Shown piece after piece: positions 27,568-34,940 of a stretch of DNA of 64,000 bases. The DNA comes from CAYMJM01 sp964391325. Its GTDB lineage: Bacteria > Patescibacteriota > Dojkabacteria > B142 > JAFGMG01. Numbering within the stretch: position 1 is the first letter of the stretch; the number at the start of each line of letters is the position of its first letter. Under the pieces are notes generated by a model. The model had not been told where the DNA came from. It was given only the letters and a program-made list of their open reading frames with translations, and made no database searches. Location: assembly GCA_964391325.1 (NCBI GenBank), contig CAYMJM010000001.1:1-64000 (forward strand), written 5' to 3'. The position numbers and the translations under genes are program-made.

Positions 27568-28767
27568 TTAAAAATCTACTTGTTTAAGAAAATCATTACC
27601 AAGCTGAATAGCCTCTGGAAGTGACATACCCATGTGTGACTCAAATAATGTTTCCCAAACTTTAAGATACTCTTCTGGTGCAACACTTTGTTGAAAAGGG
27701 CTGAGGGCATCCTGATAGTCTATAATTGCCTGTTTAAAATTTGTAATGCTTCGATAGAAAAAAGGGTAGGATTTATTTGTGTTATTTTTACTGATACGTG
27801 TGTAGTGTGCTAAAAGCGCATTGAAAATAATCGCGGAGAACAGGTAGCTTCGAGAAATTTGGGCATTTGGGAAATCTACAAATAATGAATTAACATCCAT
27901 CCATTCCAGCAGAATATTTTTCCTGACGTTTTCATAATTAAAGTCTCGAGTACTGGCTAACGGCAGTTCATCTAAGACCATAAGTAAGTCCAGGGGATTT
28001 GCTTGTATTTCAAAGGTTTGTGCGATCCCCTCGTCGATTATAGGCAATAAACGCGTATCACTTCCCCCTGTTGCTTTCTCCATAGCAAAATGACCTAGTT
28101 CATGCTTTATACTACCTACACTTGTGTTATATATTGTTGCTACATTTTCATCTGCCCTATAATGCCCGCATTCACGAATATTTTTTTGTATTCCTAAATT
28201 TGATAGAACTAGTAAAGTCATTCCTGCAAAAATCTGTGGCTGTCCAGCAGTAAATTTGAGTACTGTTTCTAGAGACTCCCTGACATCTGCACTAAGCAGA
28301 AATTCATCGACTTCTTCGAAATTGATTTCAGCTTCCTGAGGCGGTTGCTTAAATGTAAAAAATTCAAATTCAAAAGGTTTTTTTCGTCGCCCGAGCCTAT
28401 CAAGTATTGCCTTGGGTTTGAATCTCACAGTTCCAAATGAAGGGCTTAGTTTTTGTCCTTTAATTTTATCTACAATGAACGATAAAGCTTCTAAACTCTC
28501 TAACCAGGCTTCATCATCTTTAGTCCTTGCTAATTGTCCCCCATGCTGGTACAGCATCAATGTATTAGCTGCTGTAAATAGAGCTTGAATGCCCTTGCCG
28601 TAGACAGCTTTTGCAGAATAAAAATTTCCGTCAGGATTAGTCCATTCAGCAATCAGGTCTTCAGCATAATCAACTGGGTTTTGTGCTTCTAATATATTAT
28701 CTACAAAACCATAAAAATTTTGCCGTACTTGCTGATCCTCTGGTGGTTGAATTAGTTCTTGTTGCAT
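27568..28767 (-). CDS. Putative gluzincin metallopeptidase-like protein
   Basis: A 399-residue protein without signal peptide. Around residue 222 it has IKHELGHFAMEKATGG, an HExxH zinc motif, and about 23 residues later IIDEGIAQTFEI, which fits the third zinc ligand Glu in a gluzincin (DEGxA) pattern as in peptidase MA-like families. The N-terminal half is helical and of unknown function; the C-terminal part is helical and Tyr/Phe-rich. Peptidase activity is an inference from the zinc motifs. It stands between two leftward genes and has its own AT-rich upstream gap. Confidence 0.65.
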   Translation of the reverse strand: MQQELIQPPEDQQVRQNFYGFVDNILEAQNPVDYAEDLIAEWTNPDGNFYSAKAVYGKGIQALFTAANTLMLYQHGGQLARTKDDEAWLESLEALSFIVDKIKGQKLSPSFGTVRFKPKAILDRLGRRKKPFEFEFFTFKQPPQEAEINFEEVDEFLLSADVRESLETVLKFTAGQPQIFAGMTLLVLSNLGIQKNIRECGHYRADENVATIYNTSVGSIKHELGHFAMEKATGGSDTRLLPIIDEGIAQTFEIQANPLDLLMVLDELPLASTRDFNYENVRKNILLEWMDVNSLFVDFPNAQISRSYLFSAIIFNALLAHYTRISKNNTNKSYPFFYRSITNFKQAIIDYQDALSPFQQSVAPEEYLKVWETLFESHMGMSLPEAIQLGNDFLKQVDF

Positions 28768-28868
28768 TATTAGCTTTTTGTTAATTCTTTTCTCTAGTAT
28801 ATTTTACTATATGTTACTTGATAAATGGTTTTAATTACTACTTAAGTAGCTGTTGCGGAGGCAGGAGT

Positions 28869-29873
28869 TTAGGTATTTACATTCTTTACATTCAAATATT
28901 GAGAATCCAAGGGTTGTTTTATCCCTTTCTTTAAAGGTTGGTGGTGCTTTTTGCTCCGTGGTTTCCTATAGCTTGCAATTGCTACTCCAGCAATTACTAT
29001 AATCAATGCGATAATCTGTATTAAATAAACATTTTCTTCTAACCACAATACTCCTAGAGGTATAAATATTAACGGTTGTAAATAATAAAAAAGACTGGCC
29101 TCAGAAACTTCTATCAAAGACTGGCCTTTTAAGTATGCAGTTAAGGCTACCACCGAGCCTAAAGCCCCCATATACACTGCAGCGAAAATTACCTCCCAGT
29201 GTTGTAGATCCGATGATATAGACTGTCGAAGCGCCTCATATGAGCCAGCTGACAAGGCAGAGATTACGAGAAAGCTGATCATGCCCACAAAGAAACTTAT
29301 TCCGGCTGCATATAGTTTAGGGACATAGGTGTAAGTCTTTTTGGCAAGAATAAAATAGGTAGCGCCAGAGATATTGTTCAGTAGAATCAACATACTGCCT
29401 AAAAGTGACATTTCCATATTCACCCCGACTTTATTGAAAAAAGGGATTAAAGTCAGCAAAAGAGTCCCTGTAAATGCAAATACCAGACCTATAGCTTCGT
29501 GGCGTTCTTGCTTTTCTTTTAGAAAGATAATTCCACCCAGTACTGTGAACAAAGGAGAGGTGGTTGCTATTAAGCTAGCTTCTATCGAAGACGTCTGAGA
29601 AAGTCCTAGGTATAAAAGACTAAGCGTTAATGTGACACCAAGTAACTCAAGGGTGATGATTTTAAATGTTGTGTGTAAATATTTTTTCTTCTGACTAACA
29701 AAATAGATGATAATAGGGACAGATAGGACAGATGCCACACTAAAGCGGTAAAACAGGAATCTGAAAGGGTCGGTAAACTCATATGAATTTTTAACTATTT
29801 GTAGGGAAGCCCCCCAAATGATGGTATTTATCAGAAGGAGAATGTATGCTTTGGTTCTACTCGATAGGTTCAT
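28869..29873 (-). CDS. EamA/DMT-family transporter
   Basis: A 334-residue drug/metabolite-superfamily permease with ten predicted membrane helices in two EamA repeats. The first repeat begins YILLLINTIIWGASLQIVKN and contains SIEASLIATTSPLFTVLGGI; the second contains MGALGSVVALTAYLKGQSLI and EASLFYYLQPLIFIPLGVLW. The C-terminus is a Lys/His-rich cytoplasmic tail. Substrates in this family range from amino acids to toxic compounds and cannot be predicted. The sod terminator lies between this gene and sod, so they are separate units. Confidence 0.9.
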   Translation of the reverse strand: MNLSSRTKAYILLLINTIIWGASLQIVKNSYEFTDPFRFLFYRFSVASVLSVPIIIYFVSQKKKYLHTTFKIITLELLGVTLTLSLLYLGLSQTSSIEASLIATTSPLFTVLGGIIFLKEKQERHEAIGLVFAFTGTLLLTLIPFFNKVGVNMEMSLLGSMLILLNNISGATYFILAKKTYTYVPKLYAAGISFFVGMISFLVISALSAGSYEALRQSISSDLQHWEVIFAAVYMGALGSVVALTAYLKGQSLIEVSEASLFYYLQPLIFIPLGVLWLEENVYLIQIIALIIVIAGVAIASYRKPRSKKHHQPLKKGIKQPLDSQYLNVKNVNT

Positions 29874-29920
29874 GGGGTTAATATAACTTGAAATTTATAT
29901 GATGTCCAGCTTCACGTTAA

Positions 29921-29941
29921 AAGGGCGCCGAAGGCGCCCTT
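29921..29941 (-). terminator. Rho-independent terminator of sod
   Basis: A perfect 9-base-pair stem AAGGGCGCC / GGCGCCCTT with a 3-base loop. On the minus strand it is followed by TTTT, 18 bases past the sod stop. Its symmetry could let it work both ways. Confidence 0.85.
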
Positions 29942-29959
29942 GTTTATTCCTGTTGGTCT

Positions 29960-30577
29960 TCAGTTATTTGCTTTAAATAATTCTGCAACTTTTTTCCAAT
30001 TAACTACATTCCACCAATTTTCGATATACTCAGGTCTCCTGTTTTGGTACTTCAGATAGTATGCATGCTCCCACACATCCAAACCAAGAATAGGCACATA
30101 GTCTTGCATATAAGGAGAATCTTGGTTTGGCGTACTTGATATCTCCAATTCCCCGTTGTTAAACACCAGCCAGACCCAGCCACTTCCAAATCTTGTAGAG
30201 GCAGCACTATTAAATTCCTGTTGAAAATCTTCAAAGCTCCCGAATTTAGTTTCTATTGCAGCCCGTAATTCTCCTTCAGGTTCTTTCCCTGCTTTTGGAG
30301 CCATAATCTCCCAAAATAACATATGATTGGCATGCCCCCCACCATTATTTATGACCTGTTGGCGGATATCATCCGGTATATTTTGAATATCTCGCAGTAT
30401 TTCTGTGATATCTACTGTATAATATTCGTTATGGTCTTCGAGAGCAGCATTAAGCTTATCTATGTATCCTTGATGGTGCTTTGTATGATGAAGCTCCATA
30501 GTCTTAGCATCTATGAATGGCTCAAGAGCAGCATATCCATAAGGAAGATCCGGAAGAGTAAATTTGTCTTCTGTCAT
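29960..30577 (-). CDS. sodA: Superoxide dismutase, Mn-type
   Basis: Converts superoxide to oxygen and hydrogen peroxide. The 205-residue protein has all four metal ligands: His in [12 protein letters not shown], His in HANHMLFWE, and Asp and His in [16 protein letters not shown]. Gly-rich NGGGHANH plus Gln in NQDSP are features that favour Mn over Fe. The ATG at 30577 ([15 protein letters not shown]) fits family starts; the in-frame extension upstream looks unrelated. It is a single-gene unit with its own terminator, showing that the cell meets oxygen. Confidence 0.96.
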   Translation of the reverse strand: MTEDKFTLPDLPYGYAALEPFIDAKTMELHHTKHHQGYIDKLNAALEDHNEYYTVDITEILRDIQNIPDDIRQQVINNGGGHANHMLFWEIMAPKAGKEPEGELRAAIETKFGSFEDFQQEFNSAASTRFGSGWVWLVFNNGELEISSTPNQDSPYMQDYVPILGLDVWEHAYYLKYQNRRPEYIENWWNVVNWKKVAELFKANN

Positions 30578-30651
30578 ATAACTTAGATAATATATAAAAT
30601 ATTTTAACAAGAAACTCTAAATTAGAACTATATTAACTCCTTTTTATTACA

Positions 30652-31104
30652 ATGAAAAATAGCAGAGTCATTAAAGTCGTCTATTATTACTACTTAAATA
30701 TTCTTTTGATAATTACAGGAATTGGCACTATTATTAGTCTGTATATAAGTGAGTTCCAAGACCTTCCCCCATGTGACCTGTGCTGGTATCAAAGGGTATT
30801 TTTCTATCCAATCTTTTTTATCACACTTTTTGCATTAATTAGAAAAGATCAGAAAGCTTATTATTATCTGCTCCCATTGGCTGTAACTGGGTTGCCAATC
30901 TCCATCTATCATCATCTACTGAAAGTTACTACCCTCTTTCCTAAGGAAACTTTTTTTTGCGGAGAACTTGGATCGTGCAGCGAAATTGACTGGGAACTCA
31001 TACAAGGAAGTGGAATAACTCTTCCACTGCTTGCAGGGTTAGGCTTTCTTTCCGTCATTTTGGTTTCGATTCTTGCTATTTATCAAAGTAGACGAAGTAA
31101 ATAA
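30652..31104 (+). CDS. Disulfide bond formation protein, DsbB/BdbC-like
   Basis: A 150-residue membrane thiol oxidase that would pass electrons from an extracytoplasmic thioredoxin-like partner to quinone. Four membrane helices are visible. The first periplasmic-side Cys pair is in PPCDLCWYQR, the BdbC/DsbB signature, and the second pair is in FFCGELGSC. Both pairs are intact. No DsbA/BdbD partner is seen nearby. Several envelope proteins in this window carry paired cysteines and could be clients. Confidence 0.9.
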   Translation: MKNSRVIKVVYYYYLNILLIITGIGTIISLYISEFQDLPPCDLCWYQRVFFYPIFFITLFALIRKDQKAYYYLLPLAVTGLPISIYHHLLKVTTLFPKETFFCGELGSCSEIDWELIQGSGITLPLLAGLGFLSVILVSILAIYQSRRSK

Positions 31105-31110
31105 TTTTGC

Positions 31111-31401
31111 CTAACTATTGATAAATCTAACTCTGCCGCTAGTTTCTAAATCGATGGCTATACGTCTTACTTGCTCAGGAAGTATAGGAGGTTTTAAAGA
31201 ATATCCAAGTAGCTGCTCGGAATTTTCAGGATTTAATAATAGTGATCCTACTATTGTCAGTAAGGCTTCTCTTTTTACTATGTGAAATGCCTCTGCTGTT
31301 TTAAGACTTTCTGGGTCATAACCGAAGCTTTCCACAACTGGACCTATTGGTTCCTTTGCTTGGGCAGAAGGGTATATTTCAATAGTAAATACATTTGCCA
31401 T
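31111..31401 (-). CDS. Small protein, unknown function
   Basis: A 96-residue protein with no recognised domain, signal peptide or membrane segment. It starts MANVFTIEIYPSAQAKEPIG, has a central helical part (AFHIVKREALLTIVGSLLL) and ends with a segment possibly of winged-helix type (PEQVRRIAIDLETSGRVRF). It is convergent with the DsbB-like gene, 6 bases apart. I would not assign a function. Confidence 0.6.
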   Translation of the reverse strand: MANVFTIEIYPSAQAKEPIGPVVESFGYDPESLKTAEAFHIVKREALLTIVGSLLLNPENSEQLLGYSLKPPILPEQVRRIAIDLETSGRVRFINS

Positions 31402-31536
31402 AGATCCCTATCTAATAACTACTGGGTTATAACAGAAATTTAGATTCAAGTAAAAAGTGAGTTAGATGCATATTAAAATTTTTGTAATAAATAATTATTG
31501 CATGTAGAATGCCGAGATAATTATTAAGGAAGTTTT

Positions 31537-31767
31537 ATGCCAGAAGCAACACCTACTCCAGTACCTCAGGATGAACAGCTTAGGCCATCAGCTTGGGATC
31601 CAGATAATCCATGTTATCCATATGAGCCTGGGCCAGATGTCCCTGAAGGATCTTTAGAAGCTTCAGGTGTAATGTTTGGAGATGATTTGTATGATGACCC
31701 TTATAGAGATAACAGTAATGAAGGCATGGGGCATGTTGACTGGAGGGGTACGCAAAGTCCGAAATAG
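31537..31767 (+). CDS. Small Pro/Asp-rich protein, unknown function
   Basis: A 76-residue acidic, proline-rich protein (MPEATPTPVPQDEQLRPSAW, later DPDNPCYPYEPGPDVPEG). It looks intrinsically disordered, with a single Cys and no membrane segment. The ATG follows AAGGAAG at a good distance. An intrinsic-type hairpin 11 bases past its stop supports it being a real transcribed unit. Confidence 0.55.
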   Translation: MPEATPTPVPQDEQLRPSAWDPDNPCYPYEPGPDVPEGSLEASGVMFGDDLYDDPYRDNSNEGMGHVDWRGTQSPK

Positions 31768-31777
31768 AACTAATAAT

Positions 31778-31804
31778 AAAAGGTCCGAGTACTCGAACCT
31801 TTTT
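31778..31804. terminator. Bidirectional terminator between two small convergent genes
   Basis: Near-perfect inverted repeat AAAAGGTCCGA / TCGAACCTTTT with a 4-5 base loop and one mismatch, followed by T residues on the plus strand and preceded by A residues, so it reads as a terminator both ways. It lies exactly between the small genes at 31537 and 31825, supporting both. Confidence 0.65.
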
Positions 31805-31824
31805 GCTATATTAAGTTTACTCTT

Positions 31825-32007
31825 TTATTCACTTTCCTTAAATTTATTTATTAGTTTCTCCACAGCCGCTCTTTTCGAATCTGTTGTAGTTGGAGGCACT
31901 GTTTCTGTCTCGCTGGTGCTTGCTGCCTCTTCAGGTAAATCATTTGGTGAATTATCTATAGGGTCTCCTGCTGCAGGAGGTGGTACCTCAGGTGAAGGTA
32001 TATTCAT
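31825..32007 (-). CDS. Small Pro/Thr/Glu-rich protein, unknown function
   Basis: A 60-residue disordered-looking protein (MNIPSPEVPPPAAGDPIDN, then TSETETVPPTTTDS) ending in a short basic/acidic helix KRAAVEKLINKFKESE. Composition parallels the convergent 76-residue neighbour. The overlapping plus-strand frame at 31676-32020 is Ser/Phe/Leu-rich and looks like its shadow. Function unknown. Confidence 0.5.
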   Translation of the reverse strand: MNIPSPEVPPPAAGDPIDNSPNDLPEEAASTSETETVPPTTTDSKRAAVEKLINKFKESE

Positions 32008-32114
32008 CCTAATTTTTTAATATATAATGATTACAACATACCATACTAATTTATTAAATAAAAGACTCTTTACATATATATTAATGTGAATTAGGAATTA
32101 GCGAGAAGTGTCGT

Positions 32115-32214
32115 TCTCGATACGCCAGCCTTCGGCTGGCTACTCGAACTGACAGGGTTAATATGTTAGCTCACACTGTCACTTCGAGCCTTGAGCGAAG
32201 GTAAGGGGTCGAGA
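32115..32214. repeat. BIME-like intergenic repeat, copy 1
   Basis: Intergenic element bounded by TCTCGA and GGGTCGAGA with inner CTCGAACTGACA and CACTTCGAGCCTTGAGCGAA arms, plus a local hairpin GCCAGCC-TTC-GGCTGGC. A related, inverted copy lies at 58511-58600. The design of paired palindromic units resembles REP/BIME elements. The rest of the 32008-32330 gap is AT-rich with a tRNA promoter. Confidence 0.6.
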
Positions 32215-32259
32215 TGATCTTGTTGAAAGGTAGACACGAATATTCGAATTAATTAATTA

Positions 32260-32288
32260 TTGCCGACTCTTTATCAATGAGATATAAT
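32260..32288 (+). promoter_or_regulatory. Promoter of the tRNA cluster
   Basis: TTGCCG (-35) and TATAAT (-10) are separated by exactly 17 bases, 43 bases before tRNA-Phe. This is the best sigma-70-type promoter seen in the window. Confidence 0.7.
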
Positions 32289-32330
32289 CAAACTGCGTAT
32301 TTAAACAGAGTAATTAGGTATTGATACATA

Positions 32331-32406
32331 GCCGAGGTAGCTCAGTTGGTAGAGCACGCGACTGAAAATCGCGGTGTCGCCGGTTCAATCCCGGCCCTCG
32401 GCACCA
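32331..32406 (+). tRNA. tRNA-Phe (GAA)
   Basis: Full cloverleaf: acceptor GCCGAGG/CCTCGGC, D arm GCTC/GAGC, anticodon stem CGCGA/TCGCG with loop CTGAAAA (anticodon GAA), T arm with GGTTCAATC. CCA is encoded. Follows a consensus promoter. Confidence 0.97.
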
Positions 32407-32458
32407 GGTTAATATGATTAGTACGCATAAATTGTTGAATGACATTCAATAAGAATGT

Positions 32459-32535
32459 GGGCGCCTAGCTCAACTGGCTAGAGCAATTCGTTTACACCGA
32501 ATAGGTTGAGGGTTCGAGTCCCCCGGCGCCCACCA
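32459..32535 (+). tRNA. tRNA-Val (UAC)
   Basis: Full cloverleaf: acceptor GGGCGCC/GGCGCCC, anticodon stem ATTCG/CGAAT with loop TTTACAC (anticodon TAC), T loop GGTTCGAGTC, encoded CCA. Lies 52 bases after tRNA-Phe and probably shares its transcript. Confidence 0.97.
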
Positions 32536-32569
32536 ATTTTTAATAGTGCCTTCATGTCAAAAATTAATA

Positions 32570-33022
32570 ATGAACCTTGTTGTTGCTGTCCATAAGCTTT
32601 TTAAGCTTGGCTTTGGTTTATTTATTAATTTTGCAGATGTGATTACTCCTGAATCTCAAATCCAATCTGATATACCGCCAGATAGACAGAATCAAGCAAC
32701 AGTCATGCTTACGAACCTTGGCCTAACTTTGGTAATGAACAAAGGTGGATGTTTTATGAATCCGGATTTATTAGAGATGGATATCAAATAAGGGCTTTGT
32801 TCGTACAAGCTCGTAGGTACTATTTATGGTGTTGACGCGGAAGAACTTTATTTTGAAATATCTGCTCAGGACCGAGATTTATGCCTCCCTGCTCCTTGGA
32901 GAGTACAAACTGAATTGTGGGTCCAGACATTTAACAAGCTGCTGAGAGGCGATGTGGATTTACTAGGGGCCTATTCTGTGTTACAGGAAAATTATATTTG
33001 CAATTTGCGTAATTGCATTTAG
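32570..33022 (+). pseudogene. Unrecognised gene interrupted by an in-frame TAA
   Basis: From ATG 32570 the frame encodes 73 residues (starting MNLVVAVHKLFKLGFGLF) and meets TAA at 32789-32791. Reading on in the same frame gives a further 76 coding-like codons, including GVDAEELYFEISAQDRDL and PAPWRVQTELWVQTFNK, to a TAG at 33020. A single nonsense change in a protein of about 150 residues explains this best. The family is not recognised. It sits between tRNA-Val and a broken tRNA-Gly copy, in a region where other genes are also damaged. A sequencing error cannot be excluded. Confidence 0.6.
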
Positions 33023-33042
33023 TTTATGATAAAATATGCTAT

Positions 33043-33152
33043 GCGGCAGTAGTTCAGTCCCGACATGAACCGCAAGGGTTTCATGTCGTGGATCCTCGAT
33101 TTAGTGATTCGCCTTCGGCGAAAGCTAAATCGGGATTGGCTAGAACGTTTCC
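33043..33152 (+). pseudogene. tRNA-Gly 5'-half remnant split by a palindromic insertion
   Basis: Bases 33043-33057 equal the first 15 bases of the intact tRNA-Gly downstream (GCGGCAGTAGTTCAG). Bases 33136-33152 equal the next 17 (TTGGCTAGAACGTTTCC). Between them sits a 78-base foldable element. After 33152 similarity ends, so the 3' half of the tRNA is missing. A promoter-like TTGCGT / GATAAA pair with 17-base spacing precedes it. Confidence 0.85.
33058..33135. mobile_element. 78-base palindromic element inserted in tRNA-Gly remnant
   Basis: Flanked by TCCCGA and TCGGGA terminal inverted repeats. Inside are two hairpins: CGACATGAA/TTCATGTCG, and CGATTTAG/CTAAATCG enclosing TTCGCC-TTC-GGCGAA. 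No coding capacity. The size and design fit a REP-like or miniature non-autonomous element. The insertion point lies in the D loop, defined exactly by comparison with the intact tRNA copy. Confidence 0.7.
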
Positions 33153-33175
33153 GTATCTATTGATAAACGAATATT

Positions 33176-33252
33176 GCGGCAGTAGTTCAGTTGGCTAGAA
33201 CGTTTCCTTGCCAAGGAAAAGGTCGCCGGTTCGACCCCGGTCTGCCGCTCCA
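33176..33252 (+). tRNA. tRNA-Gly (GCC)
   Basis: Full cloverleaf: acceptor GCGGCAG/CTGCCGC, anticodon stem TTTCC/GGAAA with loop TTGCCAA (anticodon GCC), T loop GGTTCGACC, discriminator T and encoded CCA. The U discriminator fits pairing with the UGGA bulge of the glyS T-box at 61.2 kb. Confidence 0.97.
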
Positions 33253-33301
33253 GAAATATCTTTAAGTCTAGCAAGCACATCCAAAGTACTAGCTACCGTC
33301 C

Positions 33302-33327
33302 ACTCGAACCGGAATGTATATTCGAGT
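33302..33327. repeat. Inverted repeat after tRNA-Gly
   Basis: ACTCGAA (33302-33308) and TTCGAGT (33321-33327) form a 7-base-pair stem with a 12-base loop between tRNA-Gly and the cupin gene. The arms share the ACTCGAA core of the BIME-like repeats. No T tract follows, so a terminator role is unlikely. Confidence 0.4.
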
Positions 33328-33357
33328 ATAATGCCTTGTATTTATTAAGGTATCTTT

Positions 33358-33675
33358 ATGATCCATATGAGCAAAAATGACGATGCCAAAGGCTGGTATC
33401 TAGGGCCGTGGAACTCAAATATTGAGATCCCAATCGGATTTGCCAATAGGGGGATAAGGGAAGAACATGTTCATCGAAGGATGAATGAGATATATTTAAT
33501 TGCTAGAGGAACTAGCACGCTTGTAATTGATAATAAACAAATAGCACTTAAAGAAGGTGACATTATTGTGGTAGAACCAAATGAAATACATATGTTTAAA
33601 GACAGTTCCGAAGATTACCTGCATTTTGTAATTCATACCCCTTTCTCAAAAGACGACAAAGAGCTTATTACATAA
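33358..33675 (+). CDS. Single-domain cupin protein
   Basis: A 105-residue double-stranded beta-helix protein. Metal-binding motif 1 is EEHVHRRMNEIYLIARG (His-x-His-x4-Glu) and motif 2 is GDIIVVEPNEIHMF, giving a full set of likely ligands. Such small cupins act as isomerases, dioxygenases or sugar-binding sensors; substrate is unknown. It leads a run of same-strand accessory genes (cupin, DinB, GNAT, dehydrogenase, aminotransferase) with short gaps, which may form a small-molecule metabolism cluster. Confidence 0.87.
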   Translation: MIHMSKNDDAKGWYLGPWNSNIEIPIGFANRGIREEHVHRRMNEIYLIARGTSTLVIDNKQIALKEGDIIVVEPNEIHMFKDSSEDYLHFVIHTPFSKDDKELIT

Positions 33676-33693
33676 AATCTTATAGCTCAAAAA

Positions 33694-34188
33694 ATGATAA
33701 TTTCAAACCGTGATGCGCAGCGCTTTTTTAACGAATTTATGCGAAATCGCCAGATAAATATAGACTTTTATGAAAGGGTGCCCGAGGAAAAGTCCGATTT
33801 TAGACTAGTTGATACAAACGAACGAAAATCAGATTCAATAAGAGAGAGCCTTGCACACCAGATTAATGTTCAAAGGACATATATAAAGGCTGTAGAGACA
33901 GGGAATTTGAAGTTTGGCCCTTACTATTATAAAGATTTAAGCCTGAAGACGAAAAAAGATTTATTGTTGGAGGCATTAGATGCAGATTTAAGGTTGGAAG
34001 AATTATTGTCTCACGAGATCAATTGCAGAAAACTAATTACTGTACCTTGGGACTCAAAAAAAGTAAATTCTATTGTTATGCTATGGTCATTAAATTCTCA
34101 TGAAATACTACATACAGGGTGGAATTTGGCATTGATGGATGCTCTAGGCATTGACCGCTATGACTCATTAAAGCAAATGTGGGGGTAG
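33694..34188 (+). CDS. DinB/YfiT-like metal-binding protein
   Basis: A 164-residue four-helix-bundle protein of the DinB superfamily. Candidate metal His residues are in SIRESLAHQINVQRTYI (about 53) and LNSHEILHTGWNLALMDAL (about 135-139), with a conserved Trp in the last helix. Family members include thiol-dependent transferases, but most are uncharacterised. It starts 18 bases after the cupin stop, probably in the same transcript. Confidence 0.75.
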   Translation: MIISNRDAQRFFNEFMRNRQINIDFYERVPEEKSDFRLVDTNERKSDSIRESLAHQINVQRTYIKAVETGNLKFGPYYYKDLSLKTKKDLLLEALDADLRLEELLSHEINCRKLITVPWDSKKVNSIVMLWSLNSHEILHTGWNLALMDALGIDRYDSLKQMWG

Positions 34189-34245
34189 TCTTCCCCTTAC
34201 TAGATGCTTATAAAAAGCTTTGCTTGTTGATATAATGAAGGTACT

Positions 34246-34805
34246 ATGAGAATAAGATCAGCAGTATTGAAGATTATCCTAAGATACTTGAGGCAAGAGG
34301 GTCTGTGCTTAATTCGAAACTAAGTAACTCTTCTCTAACAAAGCTCAGTCGAAGCGGATTCTTAATTGGCGATTATAACGCGGATGAATTCAGAAAGGAC
34401 CTAGCAGAGATATTTTTAGTTGCAGTTGAAAATAAAGATATAGCTGGATATATAGTGCTTTCAAAACGGAAAGAGTATATAAATAATAAGTACAAGGTCT
34501 GGAGCTTTGATAGTGCAAAATCTCTATATTACTCTGAACAGGGCATAGAGTTGAAAACGATAATAGTACGAGATAAATTCAGAAGAACAGGCCTGGCTAA
34601 GAAATTATTGACTAGAGCTTTGAGGATCTCAGACCAAAAATTTCAAGCGATGTTTAGCGTTATCAGTTTGGCACCAGTACCCAATTATGCTTCATTAAAC
34701 TTCCATCTTAAGAACGGTTTTAAGGTAGTTTCTATATCACAGCCAAGAGAACTATTTGGTATTACAAATTATCAGAGCATGTTACTTATGAAAAACCTTG
34801 GCTAG
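34246..34805 (+). pseudogene. GNAT acetyltransferase with probable N-terminal frameshift
   Basis: The main frame (from GTG 34305) holds a GNAT domain: central LVAVENKDIAGYIVLS, acetyl-CoA loop IIVRDKFRRTGLAKKLLTRA, and LNFHLKNGFKVVS. A typical GNAT N-terminus is present but split over two frames: ATG 34246 gives MRIRSAVL, then after a shift near 34269 the second frame gives EDYPKILEARGSVLNSKL. One missing base (TTGGAA to TTGAA) would restore a 187-residue protein. It may be broken, or expressed in shorter form from GTG. Substrate unknown. Confidence 0.7.
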
Positions 34806-34940
34806 CAATTAGTATTAATAACGAAGATTTAGTACACCACCATGTCGCCATCTACCAGCATTTGTGATAGTATCATATTTAAGTAGCAGTATGTAGAGTA
34901 TGCCGAAAAACATATTAAACTTTTTAATGAAGAGGCTTAG

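Noticed and set aside
31676..32020. Plus-strand frame of 114 codons overlapping two small genes
   Set aside because: Hydrophobic Ser/Phe/Leu text opposite a Pro/Glu-rich frame, and it runs through the terminator hairpin.
33043..33152. tRNA-Gly with an intron
   Set aside because: The anticodon and 3' half are missing after base 33152, so splicing could not restore a tRNA.
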